DNA from: Vespula vulgaris
Lineage: Eukaryota > Arthropoda > Insecta > Hymenoptera > Vespidae
DNA length: 64,000 bases
NCBI RefSeq assembly: GCF_905475345.1
Contig: NC_066591.1
Coordinates: 6,028,501-6,092,500 of the forward strand
Reading direction: 5' to 3'
Position numbers and translations under genes: made by a program. Under the pieces are notes generated by a model. It made no database searches. It saw nothing but the letters and a program-made list of their open reading frames with translations, and was not told the DNA's origin. This document shows positions 19,943 to 33,029 of this stretch, one piece after another. The first letter of the stretch is position 1. Each line of letters begins with the position of its first letter.

Positions 19943-22900
19943 ATATACGATGCATAACGATTTCGATATTCATCGAACGCGATCATCATTGTAGCTAACA
20001 TCCTAACTAATATCGCATATTGGAAGCATAATATGCGAATAAGAGTATATATATGTGTATATATATATATATACACACACCTATATACAATCACTGAGAT
20101 TATTATAACTGTAAAGGTTTCGTTTGCAGAATCAGTTCATTGAGGAATGAGGAGCATATTATTAAATCGTTCTATATCAACGAAAGCTAACACTAGTACT
20201 GCTAAAATAATTCGATATAGGTATTAAATTATGGTTTATAGATAATATTATGGCTTATCTACTGTTTAGCTATTGCATATTTACACAACTAATTAGATGT
20301 ATCTAGAGTTTCTCGATGTAAATGGACTGACTAGATGTCGAAGAATCTATTTGTAAAATTAATATACGCTCTATGTATTTCTTCCCTCTCTGTCTCTCAT
20401 TATTCTATATTAAGAAATAAGTAAAAATGAATTTTAAATAATTTAAATGAAAAACATAGATAAATATCGAGTTAAAGATTTTCAAATCGAAAAAAAAAAC
20501 AGCTTGTTTTTATAAACGATGCGTTAAGTTTCGTTGAGTTAGTTTCCTTCCCTTAGAGTACGTGCACGTTTCGCAAGGTTCTTTATGCCTTGGTATAAAC
20601 ACAATTTCTGGCAAGCGAGGCTTATACTTCTCTTCCTCTTCGTCGCTCGCGTGTATCCTTGCCGCACTTTATATGCATGCGCCTTCCTTTCTCAGAGCTG
20701 CCCCATGGGATGCTGTAAGGTACACAGCAATTTCGGTTGGATCTACAACTTATATCTTTTCGTATTACAGCTTTAATTCCAAATGCGAATATCTTTTCGA
20801 GGTGCTCTCATGATTAGACGATTGTATTTGAAAGAGAGAATATGAATGAGAGTGTATTATAGATATGGCGAAACACGATCGATGTAAAATCGATTGTAAC
20901 AGTTTATCAAAGAACATCGTCTAATTTAGTCGTTCGCTCGTGTCGTTCCGAAATAATGTAAGAAAGAATTAAAAAATTTTATAGCGACGTTAGAAGCAAA
21001 CAACTCAAGCTTAATGCAATTTCCTTTACGTCTCATGCTGGTTGCACCGGTTGAAAGCGATTAAAAGAAAAGTGGCCCTTGGTACTCGGGAGAGAATATC
21101 ATTATTTATAGCGCAAGTGTTATGAATTTATTGACGAACGGCACGTAAGTACGAGTCTCACATACGCCTCTCGTCGGCACTTTAATGGCGAATGGCATGA
21201 AACTTCTTAATGAGAAAGTACGTCTTAATAGAGCGATATTCTTGGTGATGGCGGTGCACCAACCGGTAGAAGAGAAATATTATTGCACTCGACGCTTTCG
21301 ACGTATTCAAAGTGTCGGCTCTCGCGAAACGACAAAGACTCTATCATGTCTACAATAATCTTAAAAGCAGACTAATTCTCGTTCAGACTTTTATACTGAG
21401 ATGAAAGAGAATGATGAGGTTGGTGATAAGGATATATAGTGTATTAAAATTCATGGTTCAAAAACGAAGGTAATTATTTTACGTTGTCGCTGTGAAAATA
21501 TCAATAAAAACTTCTCCTTTATTTTTTTCCGTCAATTCGAACGATGAGAATTAGAATAAACGAATATATAATATATAATAAATATAAACGAATCGATCTT
21601 ATCCTAAACTTTTAAAGATGCAAATCGAGTCTCTTGCTAGCGAGGACTCACCGAGAATCCGATAGGTTGGTTTATGAAATCTTTATGTAATTCGAAAAAG
21701 GAAAAGAAAGGAAAAGAGGTAACGTTGATGCACGTGCAAATCACTTAAATTATCGCGCGATACGTCGCCACTAATGTACAACGGCTTAGGCCAAGCTAAT
21801 GTGAGTTTAGTCACGTGAGAGGCGTGTGTGAGATCGTAGGCGATCGTATGCACGGTCGACAGCGAACACGTTCCATATTGTACATACATACGTACATACA
21901 TATGAATACATACGTGAATTAATACATATATAGATATATAGGGGTACTTAGGTTAAAAACACAAGCGTCATGATAAACGTTCCAACGACACGCATCTTCT
22001 TGGTATGAAGCTGAAGAGGGTGGAATGAGGAAATGGTGGAAAAAAATGCGGCAATTAGAATGCTTTACGAAGGATGGACGTATGTACAACATTGGCGGAT
22101 ACTTTAATACGTTGTTTAAGACACACCTTTCGAACAATTTCATTATCCACACAAAGTTTGAACGTTTTATTTAACAAATTTAACGAAAGCATATAATCTT
22201 GTTGCCTCATAAATATTTATACGAATTGTCTATTTTCAAAACACTTTTTCTTCTTTCATGATCATTCATAATAGAAGAAATAGAAATGTGTATTTGTATA
22301 GAAACGTGTATTTGTAGTCAAGACTTATGACTCAATATTTTCATACTTCCATTCTTTCTTTTTTCACTTTCTAATTCATTCGACGTTGTATATAATAGAT
22401 ATTTAAGAACCGTCGCGTAACAACATACTACGATCATACTCAACGGATTATTAAATAGGAAACGTTATGGTTTCATTTTAGTGGTTTACAGCCACGATAC
22501 GACTAACGGTCTACTAGCCTCATATTTCACGCGAATACAATTCAAGCTAATTAACCTTCCTCTATCGACACGACCAAGTAGGAAAGCTTCACACGTTAGA
22601 GCGTAAACGTAACGCGTTCGTAGTTTGGAGATATTAGAAACGCGGTCGGTCTTTAGTCCCAAGACAATTCGTTGCGGTATTGGAAATTGTGTACTTGGAA
22701 GATTACCATCGCAATGATGAGAAGTTTTCCATTATTTTCTCCTAGTCCAAACGTTCCGTATGCGAAATGATTATTTCGTCTATTTTCTCAACTTCTAATT
22801 TACGTAACTCTCCAAACAATACTTACCACACAGTTTTCATCCAGTGAGTCATGGAAACGATTAAAGTTTCGTGGTAGAAGAAATTGCGGACAACGTCATA

Positions 22901-24091
22901 AGATTAGGGAAATCATAAAAGCAAACGGTGCTGTGACACGTAACAGAGAAGTCGTTCTCTCGATGGTCGCTTTGTTTTTTGGGTCAACATTATCGCGGCT
23001 CGAGCGTTCGTTATTTTCCGGCTCTGTTACACCCTTGCTTTTACCCTCTTTCCGTGTCTTTTCTATTTTTACTCTTACGAGTGGTCGCCATTAGTCGCAC
23101 GTCAAAAATGTAAGCTTTAAGCTTTTCGCACTTGAAGCTCCATCCAGATGACAATTCTTTTTTATTCGAGACGGTGCAACAACGAGGAAAGGTAACTCGT
23201 CGCGATACATCTTTTATTTTCTTAAAGTGAAATTAGTACAAGTGGAGGTACACTTTAGAAGAGGACAATTTTTTATTCAGGAAAAGGTTCGCTTAAAAGG
23301 CGAAAACTTTTTATTCGTTTAAACGTTGATGGAAAGTCGTATAGGAATAAAGTCGTAGTAGAGCGGCATGCGAGTGTATGACTCGAAACAGCCGTGGTCG
23401 GTTTGTAAACGAGTCGCCTCGTCCACTCGCATCGCTTTCATCTTGCCGGCTTTCCATGGTCGTTCGAATAATTAAAGCGGGCAACAGAATTACCCTGAAA
23501 TTTCGGTCGAGCCATATAGCCCGAGGGCAGCGACACTAATTGACCCATTTTCGCGGTAATAGATCATCAACCTCCAGGATGGGATATCCATTACGGCTTT
23601 CGCGAAGGAAAGAAGAGAAGAGCTACCATCTCGTCTTTCGCGAAACCTCGGATAAGCTGGCAATAATATCGTTAAGTCCCGCGACAATTTTCTATCAGAA
23701 ACGCCTTTTAATTTTCGCATTCCCTAGGGCATTCTCTCTTCTCGTTCTCTTTTCTCTGTCTTCTTCTTTTTTCCCACCCATCTTCAAGGACGTCTCGGAA
23801 GATGCAATCGATTTTAATGTTTATTCCTCCTCCGATACTCTGTTCTCTTTAGATAGTAGAAAAGGAATCTACGATCATATATAAATAACAATCTTCTCGT
23901 CGTGATGCTTTTTCTTAAACAAAAAATTGCTTCACTTTGACACAATTTTCGTGGAAAGAGAATTTTTCAGAAGCAATCCTGACGCATAAAAATCAATCGT
24001 TGTATAGTTCATATATCTATAGAAAACTTTTCAAGATTCGATTTTGAATATATCTAATAAAATAAAATAACAATGTATCTTTTTTTGACAG
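19943..24091. other. non-coding stretch
   Basis: A TA/CA patch lies at 20044-20082. 20540-20760 and 21000-21270 are balanced; the second contains ACCGGTTG and CAACCGGT, close to the Grainyhead consensus AACCGGTT. An 18-bp tandem duplication with two mismatches lies at 22282-22317. 22480-23500 is mixed. The frames at 23490-23884 are unrecognised. Branch-like CTAAT at about 24055 and a T run lead into the exon candidate at 24092. Confidence 0.65.
22282..22317. repeat. 18-bp tandem duplication
   Basis: Two adjacent 18-bp units, AGAAAYGTGTATTTGTAK, differing at two positions. Confidence 0.85.
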
Positions 24092-24202
24092 CCACCCTCC
24101 GCGCTGTTGCAACATCGGGAAAATCAATGTCAGCAGTCGCTGTCGCATTCGCAATCAGAAACACAGGCGGTTACAAATGCACGATCGAAAGTCACGTCAA
24201 GA
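24092..24202 (+). CDS. candidate internal exon, Gln/Ser-rich, unrecognised
   Basis: Not recognised. The acceptor is among the best in the window: a branch-like TCTAAT at about 24053-24058, then a CTTTTTTTGACAG run ending at 24091. The following frame PPSALLQHRENQCQQSLSHS plus QSETQAVTNARSKVTSR runs 37 codons to a possible donor AGA|GTAAAG at 24203. Length 111 nt, phase 0 at both ends, hence phase-compatible with the candidate at 9917-10072. Gln/Ser/His-rich segments of this kind are common in regulatory proteins, but that is only a compositional remark. Against it: the donor is weak at its last exon base, another frame of the same stretch is open for 85 codons (24073-24330), and no partner exon or homologue is known. 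Confidence 0.2.
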
Positions 24203-24930
24203 GTAAAGAGGTTTTCGAGACACACCCGGCCGAGCTTTCCATTATAACTTCCTTTAAGTGCAAACCGTCTCTCTCCTGCGTTCTCTCCCTCGATCCTTTT
24301 CAGAACGAACGGGGGATTTATGCGTATTAAATATAGAGGCTTTTAACCGCGATTCCTGGAGACCACGGGGGTAAGGCGCTGAATATTTATGTACGCTTTA
24401 GTCGTATTCATTTGCCTTTTTGCCTCTGTATAACGTCGAGCGTACATGCAACGAGAAGGAAGAGAGGAAAAGCTGCGAGAGGAAGATGATAAGAGAGAGA
24501 GAGAGAGACAGACAAAGTGCAAGGACATATGGTAACCAGGACAGTGCTCGTTTTTGGTCGCAATTTTAATAAATTTCAATGATTTCCGCCGTTCTCCTAC
24601 GTTTACCGTCCGCCTCAAAACGATTACGACGATGGTGGCGAAGAGCGAAATCTAGGAGAGTACAGAGACGGCTCCTTACTCTCTGTTTATTAAACGCAAT
24701 CGAGCTCGTTTCGCTTACTAAGTCAAGAACGAAATAAATTTTCTGCTCGTGTCCTAAATACGTTTTCGTTGGAACGAACTGCTTGACTTTTTCGTTTCTA
24801 AAAGTCATTTTCTCTTTTTCTTTTCCTTTTTCTATCGCTCTCTCCTTTTGGTGCCTCATATTTTTCGTAACTATCGTCGTCGACTTCAGAATCTAAACGT
24901 TTTTCTGTTGAAAATGGAATTAAATTTCAA

Positions 24931-24963
24931 AAGAAAGAGAGAGAGAGTGTGTGTGTGTGTGTG
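24931..24963. repeat. compound (GA)n(GT)8 microsatellite
   Basis: GAGA passes directly into GTGT at about 24947. Confidence 0.9.
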
Positions 24964-27251
24964 AGAAAGAAAAAGAAATTTTATTACTAGGCATAAAGAT
25001 AGTGATACTATTGTAGTGTAAAAATAATAACTAACAATATCGATCAACAGTACAAAAGAGAGAAAGAAAGAAAGAGAAAGAATTTTCACGTTTACGAAGC
25101 GAAGCAAAATCTTTTCTCGCGAAAGAGAGAGTACATAGAGTCAACGGAGAATTCCTACGACCCAAATCTACTGTACGGTTCGTTTCTGAGATTAATACGC
25201 TAGCTGACTGCGCTGTCATAGCTGATTCATGTCTTTTGGCACGAGTTAGAGATTTGGACTTGTCGTTTCTTCTTTGCCGTCGCGTTATAAGAATCTTTCG
25301 AGACGACATGCCACGAGATCATTCGGTAAGCAAAAAAATAAAAAAAAAAAAAGAAATAAAAAATTCGTAAAACTCAGGAACGAGAGTAAGAGAATAAAAC
25401 GTCGGCTTGGTCTCATATCTTCGCGTTGAAACGACAAATACGAATGGAGTCTCGTTCTCTTTGGTCAAAGAAAGAGAACGAGCGGAAGGAAGAAAGGAAA
25501 GAGGAAAAACAAAAAGGACAAGAAGAAGAAAGAAGAAACGGAGAACTGGCGTTATGTAGAAGCGACACGCTAAAAATTTAGTCGTGGTACGTATGGAATT
25601 CATGAGCCTTCGGCTTGGAATCGAAACAACGCAACGAGACAAGAAAGAGCCTTTCTATCTTTATCTCGCTCGTACGTAGCCTTCTAATCGGACAAATCCC
25701 GCCCAGTGGCGCAGGTGCTATCGATCCTGTCGGTCCATCGCTTTATTCGATGTCTTTCGAGGTAGACGCGAACGTAAAAGTAAGTTTTATGACTTTTTTA
25801 AACGAAAGACCGAACGTGATTTAGGTATACGAATTATTAAAAATAATATGACGTATTTGATGGGAACGTAATAAAATTTGTTCTCTTTTATTTTCACTTG
25901 ATTTTTCTGTTGGTTCACACAGCTTTTGCGATCACTTTATCAGATTTATCGTCTAATCATCTCGGACACTATCGTTATTAGAAAAATATATAATTATCGA
26001 AAAGTCGAATCACATAAACTTAAAAAACCAACTAAAACTTTTATTTCACGTCGTTTCTCCATCTTGTAGATATTCTCTAAATCAGATAATCGTCATTTAT
26101 ATCCTATTCTCCGGAAAAAAAGTTTCTTTTTCTTTCTTTCCTTCTCTTTTTCCATTCTCCTTTTTTCTCGATACTTTGGCGAAGATAATGGAAGGAAGAA
26201 TATCCCATCACTTCGAGAAAGTGAGAAAGGATCCCAGCAATGGTAACCCTCTTCTTCGCATAGATGTCCTTACGGATTAAGCGCTCTTCTTAAAACCGCG
26301 ACGCAGGAGGCTCGCGGAAGGACGAAAGGTGCTCGAGTGCAAAAGGAGAAGCGTGAAAAAAGAGGGAAAGGAGCAGCCAAGAGAAGGACGGTAACCATTT
26401 CTCTTGAAAGAAAGGAAGAACGAAATAAGCAACTATTCTCTCTTTCACTCTTTCTCGAAATGGCGATAGAAAGAGAGAAAGAGAGACAGAGGATGACGAA
26501 GAAACCGAGCAGAGACCGTTTGATGATACAATCGGAAGAAACCTGATACCCTGAGGTCTTAACTGCAGGGGCAACTACTTCCATGTAGCTGGAATCTTGC
26601 GGCTCGCACACATAGAAACAAGGCGTGTGAATATATATGTACTTATGTACGTCGAGAAGAGAAGGATCGGTGGTACTAGATCTGCCATACAGGGATCATT
26701 ATCTTTTCTCTGTTACGGTGCAGCGAATGTTTCCTTTCGCCTCTTTCGTCTTTCGTCTTTTAACCTCTACGCCTTTGTTCTGTGAACTAGGAGAGAGGGA
26801 CAGAGAAAGAGCGAGAGAGAGAGATGGACTTGGATAAGTTCGAGGAAATACTTGGAGGTCGAGATCGTAGGACGTTCCCGTTATCGCGTCCTACTTGTGC
26901 CCTCGCATCACCTTACGCCTTTCGTCCTTTTGCAATACGCAAACTCGCAACTATTCTACAATACGTTTTCTCGAACTCTCACTTGCGATCTTAAAAGAGT
27001 GATTCAGATTCGTGATCTCTCTTTAAGACTATTGTTTAGAATTTAGATCGAATTATCGGATAAAACGATCTAGTTTTCGCAGATATTTTATTTTTATATC
27101 GCATACAATTTATTAATGAGTAAATCGATTTGTTTCTAGTTAGCGATCGTCTCTTACATATCGGGGAAACTTTTCTCGTTAGATTCCGATTAAGAAGGAA
27201 GAATCGTGTCGTCGTGAATTTTCCACAATGAATAAAGCGAAGGATACTTTT

Positions 27252-27273
27252 ACGTGCGAGACACGTGCGAGAT
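27252..27273. repeat. 11-bp tandem duplication with ACGTG cores
   Basis: ACGTGCGAGAC followed directly by ACGTGCGAGAT. ACGTG is the core bound by bHLH-PAS factors with Tango/ARNT (family knowledge). Whether it is used here is unknown. Confidence 0.6.
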
Positions 27274-27796
27274 AAATCTAAGCCATCGAATACGATGAAG
27301 GAGGGTGCTAACGAAAAGGCGAATATGCAAAGTGCGAAATTATTTCGAGTGGGAAGTAACGATGGTGTGACGTTAGCTACGAGCGGATTAAAAAGATCAA
27401 AGGGAAAGCTACGAGTGGAGGAATGGTGAATAAGGGAAGGAAAAGAAAGAAAAGAATGAAAAGAAGAAATTCGCGGGCTGTTTCGAAAAAAAATTTTTTG
27501 CACGAGGGACGGTCCTTGTCGAGCTTAATCGCGAGGTGAAATATAAAAGGGGTGCGAATTATCAGGGGAAAAGAATGTTAGGGTGTTACGAAATGGCGTC
27601 GTCGTCGTCGTCGTCATATCAACGAAAAAATAGGTCAAGTCGTCATCTTGTTTCGTTCCTAAGGTAGTTGTAGTGTAACAACGGAGCCAAGGTTCTAACG
27701 ACCTGCCCGTATTTCAAGGCGAGACAATTATCGCGGAAAACTTTTGCTCATTCTATCCTAGTCTCTTTCCTTTTAACATTTCCTCTCCCTCGCCTC

Positions 27797-28064
27797 TTCT
27801 CTCTCTCTCTCTCTTTCTCTTTCTGTTTGTCCGTCCTTCTTTCTCATTCTCTTCTTTCTTATACGACCATGTTAGCCTTTACCTTTCGAAATCTTTGTCA
27901 AAGTGCTTTAGCGTATGTTTTTTTCTTAGGTAAGTCGTGCACACACGTACGGAACACATACTTTCTCTCTCTTTCTCTCTCTCTCTTTCTTTCTTTCTTT
28001 CGCTGTCTTTACTTCTCTTTCTCTCTTTCTTTTTTCTCTCTTTCTCTTTCTCTTTCTCTTTCAG
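27797..28064. repeat. two pyrimidine (CT)n tracts
   Basis: CT-rich runs at 27797-27826 and 27961-28064, the second ending in TTTCAG. The plus-strand Ser/Leu-rich frame over them is an artefact. Confidence 0.85.
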
Positions 28065-28729
28065 TTTCTCGTCTCTATAAGGATTATTTCGCTTTCTCGT
28101 CTTCCTTCTTCTCTACTCTCGACGTCGCTTGAAACCCTCCGCTTGCTCCCCGCCCTCTGTACTTTCGACAAATCTAATTAACAAAGTCGTTTACTTATCT
28201 AAATGGATTCCGTAGTCGTCCGTTCTACCGTGCACTTTCGCCTTGAGGAATGTACACGTAGGCAAAGCGCGTACTGCCGTCTGTCCGGTAAAGTGCCTTT
28301 CCTTGTACCGGAATTCGTCAACGCCAACGAGAAGAGTAAGATTTCAATCGCGCTTCGCCGATAGCTTCGAAGCGGCTTTATCAATTTACGAATTTCTCGC
28401 GAATGATCTCTCGAAGAACTCTCGCGAAGCACGCTTTCCAACTTTTCTTTAAATGAACTAACACCGATTGGTAATAAGGATCGATTTTATATACATTTTA
28501 TATAGAAATGATAATATTCGAACAAGTAAAAGAAAACATGAAAAAATAGTAAATGTATAAAATATTGGAAACATTCGAAAGTAAATTAATAAAATGTTAT
28601 ATGTAAGATATATAACGGTATTATCGATCTTTCTTGGAAAAATAGCACGCTATCGAGATTAGATCTATTAGAGAAAAAAGAAAAAAGAAAGAAAAAGGAA
28701 GACTCGTGATTAACCGTGAAATTTGTATA

Positions 28730-28764
28730 GATAGGCTAAAGGTCTGATAGGCTAAAGGTCTGAT
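28730..28764. repeat. 16-bp perfect tandem duplication
   Basis: GATAGGCTAAAGGTCT twice in direct succession, then GAT. Perfect identity suggests a recent duplication. Confidence 0.95.
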
Positions 28765-31700
28765 CGGTAGAAGAGAGTAAAATAATGAATGTGTGCCGCG
28801 TGTGATCGCCGAAGAAACGACGAAAATAGTTTCTTAAAAGCATCCCGATATGATACCGTTGATGTTCAAACGCTCGCCGCCATATACGCGTAACTAAGAG
28901 GGCAGACATAAAAAACTAATTTCCGCATTTCTTGCCGTTTTATTGGAACGTTGTAAGTTACAACATTATGGCTCTCGGGAGTATATATGTATCTTCGGGA
29001 AGATTACACCACTCCTTTCATTTCTCCTTCTCCCTTTTCTCTCTCTTTCTTTCTTTCTATCTCTCTCACTGATTTGAAAATTAAACTTAAATTAAAAAGA
29101 AGAAAGGATCGTTGCTATTTATAAGTTTTTTTTCTTTCCAAGTTCATCTGCATAGCCAATTTGTGGCCGATCTATGAAAGTCATTGGGAGTTTTGTAACT
29201 TACGATAATATCACGAGCTTCAAATTAGGTTTAGCAACGAAATTTGATGATAATTACGTGAATATAATGATATAATCGAATTTCAAACAGTTAAAACAGA
29301 AATGAAACTTGGATTAAATCGAATATCTCTCAAAGTTTGTCCGAGCATCTATCCTCGAAGCAAAGGAAGAAGAAAAACGTGACGAAAGAAATGCGAAGGA
29401 ATCGATCCAGTTGGAGGGAACTTTCAGATCGAGAAAGGATGATCGTTTCGCACTCGTTACAAATCCACGACTTCGTGATGACCGTAATGAAGGTTTGTCG
29501 TACGACTGTGTGCGCTTATATGTGTCTATTATAAATAATGATGCACTTATATCTCGGAGCGTAGTGGCCTGTGTGCTCTTTCCGCCTGGAGCCTCTCTAA
29601 CGATGGCCGCGGCTAACGTATGTGTGCCATACTGTCTGCTTACGCGAAATTTATTATCAGCTGTAAATTACAAATTTATTACCCCTCGCCGTCCGATACA
29701 TTTGAAATGGCTCTTAACGATGAATAATATCGGCACGATGTTGTCTTTAGTTACCGTTGATTCATCGAATTATATTTTATCATTATGCTCTACTTGAAAC
29801 CGTTTTGTTATGTTTGTTAGACCGCGTTAGAACGCGTCTAGAATCGATCGTACCACGCTCCTATATGTATATACATATCTACCTACGTACATACTATAAA
29901 TAATCGTCCGAAATATGTAGATATACGAGATACGTATTTTAAAATAAAACTAACAAGGAATGAACTACTTTGCAACGATAATATAATTCTTTAAACGATT
30001 TTTCATACGTTCCCAACGGAGAACGGTTGTTCGTGGCGCGTTATCGCGTACAAAGGAGAAAAACAGAACACGTTACGTTACACGTTTCTCCGAATGTGGA
30101 CGATACCACAGGCATTAGTAAAAAGTGAGATATTTACACGTATCCATGGAGTAGTTCGTTAAATATCGATCGGTCGTTGCCATTGATGACGAGAAACATT
30201 GGTATATGAGAAGAAAATGGCCTAGGCAATCGTGAAAATGTTTTTCTCTCTTCTGAAGAGGGAGAACGAAAGCGATTTTTTTCGCGACTTCCGGCCTTAT
30301 CGCGATCACACCGATAAGCGTTTACTTGTATACTCGTTCATTTGCTCGCGCGTGTCTCCGCGAGCGCGTCGCTCCGGATGAATTATGCCCGTAAAGCGTG
30401 CCGATTCTACCAGCCCCGCCTATTCTCGTGTTTCGCTCTTACCCTTCACTCTTTCTATTCTCTTCTTCGTGTACGTTTGTTGCGCGTGCACGCTGATCGA
30501 AGGTACGCGAGCACGAAGAAAAGGTTTCCAGAAGGTAAAAACAAAAATGCACGAAAACCCGTACATCTTTTCATCTTTCTTCTCTATCCTTTGTCATGTC
30601 TCTTTATTTCTTTCTCTTTGAAGCACGTAAAGGAATGAATGATGTACTCTGTCAATGAAGATAAACAGTAAAGCTCAATAATTTCAATAGTCGTTAATTT
30701 TATAATCTATCATTATTGTTAATAATAATTGCTAGTTTCATAATGAACAATGTTGAGTCAGTACCATTTTTTTATTATTTAGAATGCTCTAATGAGAGCT
30801 TTAATTCTCGGGTACAATAGATTTCTTTTCCTTTTCCCTTTCTTTTTTCTCTTTCTCTCTCTCTTTCTCTTTTTCGACATCTATTCTTTTCCTTGATGAA
30901 TTACAACATACAAATGCTATTTCATAATAAATTTAAACAAGATAAAGAGCTCTTTCGAATATTCGCCGGCATGACCATCCGGCAATTATCATCGTCGACC
31001 TAGGTAACCTTATAAGAACTAAAACCGCGTAACAATTTCTTCTTATTTTTTCTTCCGTGCGTTTAACAATTTCAGTGCGTTTTATTATAAAATTTATGGG
31101 AGTAAATAAATTTACACAAATTTTAATATCCGTTGAAAAAAACCACGCGTCTTTATACCCGCGCCTTTTTCAACATTTTCCAATATTATAATCGTTTATA
31201 AAGGATCTCTATAATTAAGTATGTAACGAAGTTATTTCATGAAACAAATTAACACCCATGTAAAATATAAATTCATTATTTCTCAGTCATCGTATATACG
31301 AAAAGGATCCATTACACTCTTTATCCCATTTCGTTTCGACTTACACGGCACCGTGCACACGACTTCTGCGTTTCATTCCGTGCGGTACGCGTGCGTCCGC
31401 GACTCATAAATAATCTCGAAACATGAATATCACAAAGACCCTCGCCCTCCTCTCTTTTCTCTTCTTCACCTCTTTTTCTCCACAGTGTCCTCACCCTTAG
31501 AACCAAGCGTACGAGCGTATACGCACCTTTTTTTTCTTTCTTTCCTGCGTTCTCTAGTTGGGAGGGAAGAAGAAAAACCGTGCGTCGTTTCGGTAGTAAT
31601 TAAGACCAGATTCTCCCCTCCTGGCTTTTCCCTTCTTTTGTCCCATTCTTTCTTGCTTTTATCGCGCTTTTCTCTTTTTCTGCTTTCTTTCCTCTTTTCT

Positions 31701-31866
31701 CGTGTTCTTCGCTCCGCGTAAATTAATAAACACTCGTATGCGTTTCTATGGACGATTGAGTTTTAAGGCAAATACTCCCACTCGGAAGAATTTAGAGATT
31801 ACCGTTTGATCTGGGAATTTACTTTTCTGTTTTTTCTTTTGTTAGTTTTTTAATTTTTTTTGTTGC

Positions 31867-31867
<1 letters not shown>

Positions 31868-31897
<30 letters not shown>
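31868..31897. repeat. (TTTTC)n pentamer and T run
   Basis: About four TTTTC units followed by a T run. Confidence 0.85.
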
Positions 31898-32947
31898 GGT
31901 TTTCTTCAACATAAAGAACAGCGACGGCAAAGTTAGTTCTTTACCCCTTTAGAACGATCGAGTGATTTGTATTTGAAAAATGTTTACTTTGCGAGGAATT
32001 GTCACAATACGTACTTCATGAATCAACAGCGTTTCACGAATGAATAAACAAACGTACGGATATTTGCGCAAATGAGTTTTTAATGTTTATTCGAAATGTC
32101 GACTTCTTCACTGTTTCAAGTTTCAACTTCGCATCCTATTTTATCTTCACGTGACTCGTGGTTAAAGAATACATTTCATTTCGAAGTAAAATGCCGTACA
32201 TTTTTCTCTCTTCCTTTCTTTTTCTTTTCTATCTCTATCTCTATCTCTATTTATCTCTTTCTCTTTTTCTATGTCTCAGTTTACATTTTTCTTTTCGGTC
32301 GCGATGTTCGCTCAGATTTTCTCTCATGCCCGGGAAAAATGGGTCACTCTTGGATGGAATTCGCACGAACTACGCTAGCCGTCGTATCCGGTGACAACTC
32401 GAGGCAATCACCAGGAATCCAGCGCGTCTCGGCGAACGTGCTTCGCGTTTGCAAACCCCTCGTCTTCTTTCTTCTTCCACGTTACTATTTTCATTTTTTT
32501 CCTTTCCCTTTTTCTTCCTTCCCATCTTTCTTTTCATCCTACTGTTATTCCCGAGAATTAAAACGGTAATTAAAAATGACCAACATGAAAAAGAATAAAA
32601 AGAAGAATGCTTCTGGATCTAGATCAGAAAATTAAAAAAAAAAGCTCTAAAAATATTGCCGAGTTTGGAGAAATACTATGTCATGCGTAATCAACGCGAA
32701 TCAATTGTAGAATTTATTACATAACGCCGTTGAATAATTAAAAATATATGAAAAATGAAATAAAACTTTATAATTAGCATGTCATTACCTTTTATCACGT
32801 ACTCGAAAGGATATTAAAGGTTCTTTGGTTGAGAATGTAGGTACGCGTTATAACGCGAACGTTGTTCGTAGTTGAGTCAGGATAATTGGAGCGAAATTGA
32901 GCGGTATAACATTCGTTGTTATCTATACGAAAGAAAGAAGAACGAGG

Positions 32948-32978
32948 AAGAGAGACAAAGGGAGAGAGAGAGAGAGAG

Positions 32979-33028
<50 letters not shown>
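32948..33028. repeat. (GA)n purine tract
   Basis: Long near-perfect GA array with ACA and AAA interruptions. The perfect part is about 32990-33027. Confidence 0.95.

Positions 33029-33029
<1 letters not shown>

Larger units (their letters stand above)
24203..27796. other. non-coding stretch with short GA/GT repeats
   Basis: Short microsatellites at 24491-24508 (GA), 24931-24963 (GA then GT) and 26790-26824 (GA). (GTC)6 lies at 27598-27615. A tandem ACGTGCGAGA pair lies at 27252-27273. TATAAAAGGGG at 27542 resembles a TATA box but no matching initiator or frame follows. All long frames are low-complexity or unrecognised. Confidence 0.65.
28065..32947. other. mostly AT-rich non-coding stretch
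   Basis: 28200-28450 is balanced with small unrecognised frames on both strands. A 16-bp tandem duplication is at 28730-28764, a 15-bp palindrome GTTGTAA-G-TTACAAC at 28950-28964 and a small hairpin GCCGG/CCGGC at 30965-30983. T-rich and CT-rich runs lie at 29029-29069, 30818-30875 and 31868-31897 (TTTTC units), and a CTATCT hexamer patch at 32229-32250. Nothing recognisable as a gene. Confidence 0.7.

Noticed and set aside
20697..20720. 24-nt microexon-like stretch between CTTTCTCAG and GTACAC
   Set aside because: Acceptor fair but donor weak; too short to judge without transcript data.
20585..20773. ATG frame with a signal-peptide-like start and several cysteines (CPMGCC), followed by an AAG|GTACAC donor-like site at 20720
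   Set aside because: Cysteine spacing fits no insect neuropeptide or toxin-like family I know; start context is poor; no second exon seen.
30296..30318. 7-bp hairpin CTTATCG/CGATAAG
   Set aside because: Dozens of 7-bp short-loop stems are expected by chance in 64 kb.
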